Assembly: GCA_009777165.1 (NCBI GenBank)
Contig: WRML01000035.1
Coordinates: 1 to 11,387, forward strand
Length of the DNA stretch: 11,387 bases
Direction: 5' to 3'
Source: Kiritimatiellota bacterium
GTDB taxonomy: Bacteria > Verrucomicrobiota > Kiritimatiellia > RFP12 > UBA1067
This document shows, one piece after another, positions 6,270-11,387 of the stretch. The notes below the pieces were generated by a model that saw only the letters and a program-made list of their open reading frames with translations, ran no database searches and had not been told where the DNA came from. Position 1 is the first letter of the stretch, and each line of letters opens with the position of its first letter. Made by a program: the position numbers and the translations under genes.

Positions 6270-7825
6270 AAAAGAAGAGAACACACGTCAGAGGTACAAG
6301 CGACCGCCCGCGCATCCTGATCGTGACGCCGGAAATCACCTATCTGCCGCCGGGCATGGGGAATATGGCGAACACCCTGACCGCGAAGGCGGGGGGGTTG
6401 GCGGACGTGTCCGCATCGCTCGTGGCGGCGCTGTTCGACTGCGGCGCGGATGTCCATGTCGCGTTGCCGCATTACCGCCGGATGTTCCATGTCGAGGTGG
6501 GACAGCTCATCAGCGACGAGCTGCGCGTCTACAAGAGCCGTCTGCCCGATTCCCGTATCCACCTCGCCGAGGACCGCTGTTTCTATTACCGTGAAAGGGT
6601 CTACAGTAACCTGCAGGACGTGAACCCGAAACTGGCGCTTGCGTTCACGCGCGAAGTGCTCAACAACATCATCCCCACGGTCCAGCCTGACTTGATCCAC
6701 TGCAACGATTGGATGACGGGGCTGATCCCTGCGGCGGCGCGTCGCATGGGCATCCCGTGTCTCTTCACCGTCCACAACATCCACACGCACCACCTCACGC
6801 TCGCGCAGATCGAGGACATCGGCATTGACGCGGCGGAATTCTGGGGTAACCTGTACTTCACGCGCCCGCCCCTCAACTACGAGGAGTCGCGCAGTGCCAA
6901 TCCCGTTGATCTGCAGACGAGCGGCGTGTTCGCCGCGCACTTCATCAACACCGTCAGCCCCACGTTCCTGCAGGAGATCGTCAACGGCTGGCATGGCTTC
7001 ATCCCCGAGGATTTACGCGCGGAGATGCGCAACAAGTTCGATGCCGGATGTGCCGCAGGCATTCTCAATGCGCCCGATGTGTCGGACACTCCTGAGACCG
7101 ACCCGCTCATCAAGCAAACCTACACCGCGGGCACGCACCGCGCGGCGAAGCTCATCAACAAGCTCTCGTTCCAGCGCAAGATGGGGTTGGAGGAAAATCC
7201 CGACGCGCCGATTTTCTTCTGGCCGTCCCGGCTCGACCCCGCGCAGAAGGGCCCCCAACTGCTCACACACGTCCTCTACCGGTTTTTGGCGCGGTACTGG
7301 AAAGAGCGCGCGCAAATCGCGGTCGTCGCGAACGGTGTCTTCCAGCAGCCGTTCTACGACATCCTCAAGTTCCACGACCTCTACGGCCGGCTCGCGGTGT
7401 GCGACTTCAACCAGAAGCTCTCGAAACTTGCGTTTGCGGCATCCGACTTCATCTTGGTGCCCTCGCTCTTCGAGCCGTGTGGTCTGCCGCAGATGGTCGG
7501 GCAGATGTACGGCGCGCTCCCCATCGTCCACGACACGGGGGGCCTGCACGACACCGTCGAACATCTTGACGTGAAGAACAACACCGGGAACGGCTTCTCG
7601 TTCAAGATTTACGACAGCCGCGGGCTGGAGTGGGCCATGGATCGCGCCATGGACTTCTACAAGCTGCCGGCGGAGGAACGCGAGCGGCAGGTCACGCGTA
7701 TCATGCGCGAGAGCGCCACACGCTTCAACCACGACGTGTGCGCGAAGGCATACATCCACATCTACGAGAAGATGCTCCACCGCCCGCTCGTGCGCTCGTT
7801 CGATCGAGAGGACGAAGCGGAATGA
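6266..7825 (+). CDS. glgA: Glycogen synthase, GT5 family
   Basis: This 519-residue glucosyltransferase extends alpha-1,4-glucan chains from ADP-glucose (or UDP-glucose) in the cytoplasm. The N-terminal domain has RILIVTPEI followed by KAGGLADV (41-48), the variant of the KxGGL sugar-nucleotide motif, then HCNDW (145-149) and FTVHN (167-171). The C-terminal domain has SRLDPAQKG (321-329), the FEPCGLPQ loop with the catalytic-type Glu (402-409) and DTGGLHDTV (423-431), all in GT-B order. Compared with the usual length of about 480, extra residues lie near 26-40 (a Pro/Gly/Asn-rich loop before KAGGL) and in the middle domain. The ATG at 6266 overlaps the upstream TGA by 4 nt, indicating translational coupling, and is preceded by the purine-rich GAAGAGAAG. 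The upstream frame is open from 6062 but shows no family similarity there. Confidence 0.9.
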   Translation: MKKKRTHVRGTSDRPRILIVTPEITYLPPGMGNMANTLTAKAGGLADVSASLVAALFDCGADVHVALPHYRRMFHVEVGQLISDELRVYKSRLPDSRIHLAEDRCFYYRERVYSNLQDVNPKLALAFTREVLNNIIPTVQPDLIHCNDWMTGLIPAAARRMGIPCLFTVHNIHTHHLTLAQIEDIGIDAAEFWGNLYFTRPPLNYEESRSANPVDLQTSGVFAAHFINTVSPTFLQEIVNGWHGFIPEDLRAEMRNKFDAGCAAGILNAPDVSDTPETDPLIKQTYTAGTHRAAKLINKLSFQRKMGLEENPDAPIFFWPSRLDPAQKGPQLLTHVLYRFLARYWKERAQIAVVANGVFQQPFYDILKFHDLYGRLAVCDFNQKLSKLAFAASDFILVPSLFEPCGLPQMVGQMYGALPIVHDTGGLHDTVEHLDVKNNTGNGFSFKIYDSRGLEWAMDRAMDFYKLPAEERERQVTRIMRESATRFNHDVCAKAYIHIYEKMLHRPLVRSFDREDEAE

Positions 7826-7940
7826 GCATTTCAGATTCGGCTTTTTGGGGAAAACGGGCGAACCCGAAAAGGCGTTACACGAACACCCGCTGTTTCCCCC
7901 CCTTGTGCACGGCGGCCGGAAATGATGGCTAAATCACGCA
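7826..7940. other. Intergenic spacer after glgA with a small inverted repeat
   Basis: CTTTTTGGG (7841-7849) can pair with CCCGAAAAG (7863-7871) over nine positions including one G-T pair, with a smaller CGGG-CGAA-CCCG hairpin nested at 7855-7866. No T run follows on the plus strand, so a terminator call is weak. No gene is evident here. Confidence 0.35.
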
Positions 7941-7969
7941 TTGACTTTCTGAAGCCGTGGCAGTATTCT
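7941..7969 (+). promoter_or_regulatory. Promoter for the acidic protein/radical SAM/folC unit
   Basis: TTGACT (7941-7946) and TATTCT (7964-7969) are spaced by 17 bp. Transcription would start near 7976, 22 nt before the ATG at 7998. The ribosome binding site there is weak (GGAAAA). Confidence 0.6.
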
Positions 7970-7997
7970 TTTCATTTTTCTCACATTCGGAAAACGC

Positions 7998-8699
7998 ATG
8001 AACTCAAAAAAGACGTTGATCGGGTTTCTCGCCCTCGTGGCCGTGTTGGTCGCCGGGGGGCTGTGGATGTTTTCAGGCAAATCGGCTCCTGAAGAAGGGA
8101 CGGACGAGCGAGGCGAATCGCTTGTCCACATCATCACCACACGGAAAACCGCGCCGGCGAAAACGGGCGCGCGCGTCGTCTCCGGGCGCGCCGGCGAGGA
8201 CAGGGGGGGAAGGGATGACGCGGACGATGGCCCGGACGATGAGCCCGAGACCCCCGCCGAAAAGGCGCTCAAACGCTGGGAGGACATCATCGCCGTGTTC
8301 TACGAGGAAACGGAGGATGAGGAGGGAGGCGGGGATGCAGAGAGCAACAACGGTACCGGAACCGCCCGCGAGGGGGATCCCGCGCTGGGCACGCAGCCGC
8401 GCGTGACGCTCGAGGATCAGCTGCGCATACGCGATGCGTTCCGCGAAATGGACGAGGATAACAAGATGGAGGAGGTTCACCACGCCATGAACCTCCTGCC
8501 CGATGAGACCGTCGCGGTCATGTATGGTGTCCTCTTCGACAAGACGCAGTCCGAGGACATTATGGATGTGATTTTCAGCGACATCCTCAACCGCGACGAG
8601 GACATCAAAAACCCGATGATGAGGGAAATCCGGCGAGACCAGACGCATCCGATGTACACGGAGGCCGCGCGGATCCTGGACGTGATTGAAGATGACTAG
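7998..8699 (+). CDS. Membrane-anchored acidic protein, unknown function
   Basis: This 233-residue protein begins MNSKK and then has one hydrophobic segment (about 7-25), consistent with an uncleaved anchor with the rest outside the cytoplasm. Residues 27-135 are low-complexity, rich in Asp, Glu, Gly and Pro, and probably disordered, apart from a short helical stretch near 86-103 (PAEKALKRWEDIIAVFYEE). The last ~100 residues (136-233) form a predicted helical domain with a pattern like NLLPDETVAVMYGVLFD, then DILNRDEDIKNP and HPMYTEAARILDVI. I do not recognise the family. The gene overlaps the radical SAM start by 8 nt, so the two are likely co-translated and functionally linked. Confidence 0.8.
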   Translation: MNSKKTLIGFLALVAVLVAGGLWMFSGKSAPEEGTDERGESLVHIITTRKTAPAKTGARVVSGRAGEDRGGRDDADDGPDDEPETPAEKALKRWEDIIAVFYEETEDEEGGGDAESNNGTGTAREGDPALGTQPRVTLEDQLRIRDAFREMDEDNKMEEVHHAMNLLPDETVAVMYGVLFDKTQSEDIMDVIFSDILNRDEDIKNPMMREIRRDQTHPMYTEAARILDVIEDD

Positions 8700-9915
8700 T
8701 GCCGTAGATCTGCGGAAGGTACGCCGGCCGCTCCCGTTGCGGCTGTTGCGGGAAGTGAGGCCGCGCGCACTCAGGCGTTTCGTGTTCGGCGCGGGGATGG
8801 GGAACATGCTGGCGTTCCGGGCGTTCCGGCGGCGCAGGAAACGTGGCAAGATTTTCCCGCCCGTCATCTTTGTCAGCGTGACCCAGCGCTGCAACCTCTC
8901 GTGTAAGGGGTGTTGGGCGACGGGCGTCGATACCCCCGTTGACATGGCTCCTGAGCTGCTGGACAAGATCGTCCGCGCGAGCCGGACGCAGGGGAGCCGT
9001 TTCGTCGGCATCCTGGGGGGGGAGCCGCTGCTGCTGCCGTGGCTCTCGGATTTTTTCGCGGCGCACCCGTCCAGTTATTTCCAACTCTTCACCAACGGCC
9101 GTTTCCTGGACGATGCCGTGGCGCAGAAACTTTCAGCGTCAGCGAACGTGTCGCCCGTCATCAGCATCGAGGGGGTCGGCGACTCGTATGTGGCGCGGCG
9201 CGGCGACAACGAGATGTCCGCCGCCGCGCTCGGCGCGATGGCCTGTTGCCGCAACGCCGGGCTTGTCTTCGGCGTGGCGACCAGCGTGTCCGCATCGAAT
9301 TTCAAGGACACCGTCAACGCCGCGTTCATTGACGGGATGGTCGCGCGGGGGGCCCACTATGTGTGGTACTACATCTACCGTCCCTCAGGCCCCAACCCCG
9401 GGTTCGAGGAGACGTTGAGCGACGGGCAGGTGCGCGAGTTGCGCCGCTTTCTCGTCGAGCAACGCCGTCGCGTGCGCTCGGCTGCCATCATTGACACCTA
9501 CTGGGATCAGGACGGTCATGCGTGTTGCCCGACCGCAGCGGGGGTTAGCGTGCATATCGCCGCGACAGGGGATGTCGAGCCCTGCCCCCCCCTGCAATGC
9601 GCCGACTGCCGTGTCACCCCCCAGTCGGACACGGTCGCGACCATCGAGGGCTCGGCGATGCTCAAGGCCTTTCAATCCGAGATGCCCAAGCTGACGAACG
9701 GCTGCGTGCTGATGGACCACCCGCAGGCGTTCGCCGCGTTCGCCGCGCGGCACGGCGCGACGGACAGTTCTGGGCGCAACCGCTTTTTCGACGAGCTCGC
9801 GCAACGCCCCGTGTGCGGCTGCCACAATCATTCCGGCCCTCCCCTGCCCGAGCCGTCGTGGATGTACCGCCTCGCGAAGAAAACGCTCTTCTTCGGGTTC
9901 GGGGCGTATGGGTAA
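8692..9915 (+). CDS. Radical SAM protein with a cysteine-rich C-terminal extension
   Basis: This 407-residue protein has a radical SAM core. The [4Fe-4S]/SAM motif CNLSCKGC gives CX3CX2C at C67, C71 and C74, and GGEPLL (109-114) is the SAM-binding motif. A basic N-terminal stretch (about 1-52, many Arg) precedes the core and could contact membrane or nucleic acid. After the barrel come further cysteines: C278/C279, C298 in GDVEPCPPLQ, C303, C306, C338, C375 and C377. GDVEPCP resembles SPASM/twitch-type regions that hold auxiliary iron-sulfur clusters. The substrate is unknown; peptide or protein modification is possible by family analogy. The ATG at 8692 overlaps the previous stop (8697-8699). 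A TTG at 8686 is an alternative start two codons upstream. No obvious precursor peptide is encoded nearby; the overlapping membrane-anchored protein is the natural partner candidate. Confidence 0.85.
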   Translation: MTSAVDLRKVRRPLPLRLLREVRPRALRRFVFGAGMGNMLAFRAFRRRRKRGKIFPPVIFVSVTQRCNLSCKGCWATGVDTPVDMAPELLDKIVRASRTQGSRFVGILGGEPLLLPWLSDFFAAHPSSYFQLFTNGRFLDDAVAQKLSASANVSPVISIEGVGDSYVARRGDNEMSAAALGAMACCRNAGLVFGVATSVSASNFKDTVNAAFIDGMVARGAHYVWYYIYRPSGPNPGFEETLSDGQVRELRRFLVEQRRRVRSAAIIDTYWDQDGHACCPTAAGVSVHIAATGDVEPCPPLQCADCRVTPQSDTVATIEGSAMLKAFQSEMPKLTNGCVLMDHPQAFAAFAARHGATDSSGRNRFFDELAQRPVCGCHNHSGPPLPEPSWMYRLAKKTLFFGFGAYG

Positions 9916-9917
9916 AC

Positions 9918-9959
9918 CGATTCGTCTCGATTCGAATCGATCCGGGTCGAGTGGAATCG
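9918..9959. repeat. Nested palindromic repeats between the radical SAM gene and folC
   Basis: TCGATTCGAATCGA (9927-9940) is a perfect 14-bp palindrome. CGATTCG also occurs at 9918-9924, and GAATCG recurs at 9954-9959, so several alternative stems are possible. It fills most of the 67-bp spacer and could be a processing or attenuation structure, or a REP-like dispersed element. Confidence 0.55.
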
Positions 9960-9982
9960 TTAATCTTGGCAAAGGATTTCTG

Positions 9983-11387
9983 ATGATGACGTTTCTGGAG
10001 CAACTGGCGGCGCGAGAGCGCTTCGGGATAAAGCCTGGGCTGGATTCCATCCGCGCGGTCTTGTCGGGGCTCGGGAACCCGGAGCAGGAGGTCGCCGCGA
10101 TTCACATCGCGGGGACAAACGGCAAAGGGTCGGTCGCCGCGATGTGCGAGTCCGTGCTGCGTTGCGCGGGGTACCCCGTGGCACGCTACACCTCCCCCCA
10201 CCTGATTTCCGTCAACGAGCGTTTCCTTGTGCGGGGGGCCCCCGCGACGGACGCCATGCTCGAAGCGGCCATGCAGGCCGTCGAGCCGGTGGTCCGCAAG
10301 GTCGAGGCGCGCGACGGCATCGCGATCACCTACTTCGAGTACCTGACCGCGCTCGCGTTCGTCGTGTTCCGCAACGAGGGGGTCCGGCTCGCCGTCCTCG
10401 AGACCGGGCTGGGGGGGCGCCTCGACGCCACGAACGTCGTGATGCCCATCGTGTCCGTCATCACGCGCATCGGGCTCGACCACTGCGAGTGGCTCGGCGA
10501 CACGATGGAGGCGATTGCCGCCGAGAAGGCGGGCATCATCAAGCCGGGCCGGCCCGTCGTGTGCGGCGCGATGCCGGAGGGGGCCCGCGCGGTGGTGCGG
10601 GCGGCGGCGGCGCGGCAGGGGGGGGCCTTCATTGACGCGGAGGAGGCCGTCTCCGTCGCCGCGACCAAACACGCGCTCGACGGGCAGACGTTGAAGATCT
10701 CGACTCAGGGGGGGGAGTTCCTGACCGTGCGCCTGCCCTTGGGGGGGGTCTTTCAGACGGAGAACGCCGCGACGGCCGTCGCGGCGCTCGATGCCGTCGT
10801 GCAGTGGGGGGGGGTGCCGATCCCCGAGGCCGCGTACAGGGGGGGGCTGGAGACCGTCCGCTGGCCCGGGCGGTTCCAGGTGGTATCTCCCCTCCGGGGA
10901 AGTTCTAAAGTTCTAAAGTGCGAGAGTTCTAAAGTGCCTTCGGAAACTGCGCCTTTCGGCGCGGACACGCCAAACGTTAGAACGTTAGAACTTCAGAACG
11001 CTAGAACGTTAGAACTTCAGAACGTTAGAACTTCCCCTCCGGTCATCGTGGACGGTGCGCACAACCCGGACGGGGCCCGGGCGTTGGTGGAGTCGCTGAA
11101 ACGTTGCGGCATACGGGGGGGGGTCGGGCTGGTGGCGGGGTTCTGCGGGGACAAGGATGCCGCCGCGTTCCTGCGCATCCTCGCCCCCCTTGTGGGGCGC
11201 GCGTGGGCGGTGTCCGTCCCCAACCCCCGTTCGCTGAGCGCGGAGGAGACGGCGAGCCGTATGCGGGGGGGGGGGCTCCGGGCCGTGTCGGTCCCGGGGG
11301 GGGGCCGGGGGGATGCCCCCGGCAAAGCGCGGGGGTGGGGGGCGGGGGTGGGGGGTGGGGGGGGGGGGTTGGGGGTTAGGGGGGGGG
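9983..11387 (+). CDS. folC: Folylpolyglutamate synthase/dihydrofolate synthase with in-frame repeat insertion (runs off right edge)
   Basis: FolC adds glutamate to dihydropteroate or folates in the cytosol. The ATG at 9983 is 6 nt after AAAGGA; another ATG follows at 9986. The frame stays open to the window end, 468 codons without a stop. Motifs are the P-loop AGTNGKGS (43-50), TSPHL (70-74), LETGLGGRLDATN (139-151), ITRIGLDH (160-167), EKAGIIKPGRP (181-191), ENAATA (260-265), WPGRFQVV (294-301) and the C-domain start VIVDGAHNPDGA (354-365). Between GRFQVV and VIVDG the family has a short linker; here about 48 extra residues (about 304-352) are encoded by a palindromic repeat element, including the repeated peptide RTLELQN. 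VPNPRSLSAEE near 410 is still family-like, but beyond about residue 438 the translation becomes Gly-rich and does not resemble FolC, probably from unreliable sequence. Confidence 0.9.
   Translation, partial: MMTFLEQLAARERFGIKPGLDSIRAVLSGLGNPEQEVAAIHIAGTNGKGSVAAMCESVLRCAGYPVARYTSPHLISVNERFLVRGAPATDAMLEAAMQAVEPVVRKVEARDGIAITYFEYLTALAFVVFRNEGVRLAVLETGLGGRLDATNVVMPIVSVITRIGLDHCEWLGDTMEAIAAEKAGIIKPGRPVVCGAMPEGARAVVRAAAARQGGAFIDAEEAVSVAATKHALDGQTLKISTQGGEFLTVRLPLGGVFQTENAATAVAALDAVVQWGGVPIPEAAYRGGLETVRWPGRFQVVSPLRGSSKVLKCESSKVPSETAPFGADTPNVRTLELQNARTLELQNVRTSPPVIVDGAHNPDGARALVESLKRCGIRGGVGLVAGFCGDKDAAAFLRILAPLVGRAWAVSVPNPRSLSAEETASRMRGGGLRAVSVPGGGRGDAPGKARGWGAGVGGGGGGLGVRGG
10888..11042. mobile_element. 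Octamer-periodic palindromic element inserted in frame in folC
   Basis: The 10-mer TCCCCTCCGG flanks the element at 10888-10897 and 11033-11042, 145 bp apart. The ends are perfect 13-bp inverted repeats: GGGGAAGTTCTAA (10896-10908) and TTAGAACTTCCCC (11025-11037). The left arm repeats GTTCTAAA on an 8-bp period; the right arm is eight tandem octamers from 10973 to 11036 of the type AACGTTAG, AACTTCAG and AACGCTAG, forming a 24-bp higher-order unit. A small GCGCC-TTTC-GGCGC hairpin lies near the centre (10949-10962). There is no stop codon in the folC frame. The arrangement is reminiscent of in-frame palindromic elements such as those of Rickettsia. The 145-bp spacing is not a multiple of three, so a compensating one-base change or an imperfect duplication must have occurred. 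Confidence 0.75.
11295..11387. repeat. G-rich low-complexity end
   Basis: The final ~90 bp are dominated by runs of G, from about 5 up to 12, separated by single bases, with none of the sequence variety of folC before it. Either this is a contig end degraded by poly-G sequencing or assembly artefact, or a genuine G-tract. The translated protein here is implausible for FolC, so artefact is favoured. Confidence 0.65.

Noticed and set aside
5843..6994. Long minus-strand open frame across the coiled-coil gene and glgA
   Set aside because: It spans two genes supported by motifs and an ATGA overlap on the plus strand, and its composition is typical of antisense frames in GC-rich DNA.
10973..11036. 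CRISPR-like array in folC
   Set aside because: The 8-bp units are contiguous without unique spacers and are translated in frame, so this is a tandem repeat element.

Overview
The window is bacterial and GC-rich, with closely packed genes on both strands. Lipoprotein signals, a diderm-style export pattern, a PPi-type phosphofructokinase, a GT5 glycogen synthase and a secreted GH16 glucanase would suit a carbohydrate-degrading member of the PVC group (for example Kiritimatiellota or Lentisphaerota). That placement is inference at low confidence, because no rRNA or marker phylogeny is available here.

Layout. Positions 1-836 (minus) hold the N-terminal part of the DNA polymerase III gamma/tau subunit, dnaX, which runs off the left edge. 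An intergenic stretch of about 280 bp with a 12-bp tandem repeat and a repeat-derived element separates it from a PPi-dependent phosphofructokinase (1117-2349, minus), which is broken by one in-frame UGA at a family-conserved Trp. Divergent from it is a secreted GH16 laminarinase-type glucanase (2548-3318, plus). It converges on a two-gene minus-strand operon of paralogous SMP-30/gluconolactonase-like beta-propeller lipoproteins (3421-4476 and 4491-5561). Divergent from that operon is a plus-strand unit: a small exported coiled-coil protein (5898-6269) coupled by an ATGA overlap to glycogen synthase glgA (6266-7825). A second plus-strand unit follows: a membrane-anchored acidic protein of unknown function (7998-8699), an overlapping radical SAM protein (8692-9915), and folC (from 9983, running off the right edge).

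How the genes fit together. GH16 and the SMP-30-like lipoproteins look like envelope or extracellular sugar metabolism. PFP and GlgA cover glycolysis and glycogen storage. DnaX and FolC are housekeeping. The GH16 gene and the SMP-30 operon appear to share a similar promoter ending in TACATTGA.

The most notable content is repeat biology rather than a gene system. (1) An octamer-periodic palindromic element of about 145 bp sits in frame inside folC, between its two domains, with 13-bp terminal inverted repeats and 10-bp flanking direct repeats. (2) A hairpin element of about 126 bp, flanked by an 8-bp direct repeat that duplicates the ribosome binding site, sits in the leader of the coiled-coil/glgA unit. 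(3) The dnaX-pfp spacer carries an inverted-repeat element sharing a 13-mer with the folC insertion. The last ~90 bp are G-rich low-complexity sequence and probably an unreliable contig end. I did not find a convincing new multi-gene defence or biosynthetic system. The least explained gene pair is the radical SAM protein and its membrane-anchored neighbour.
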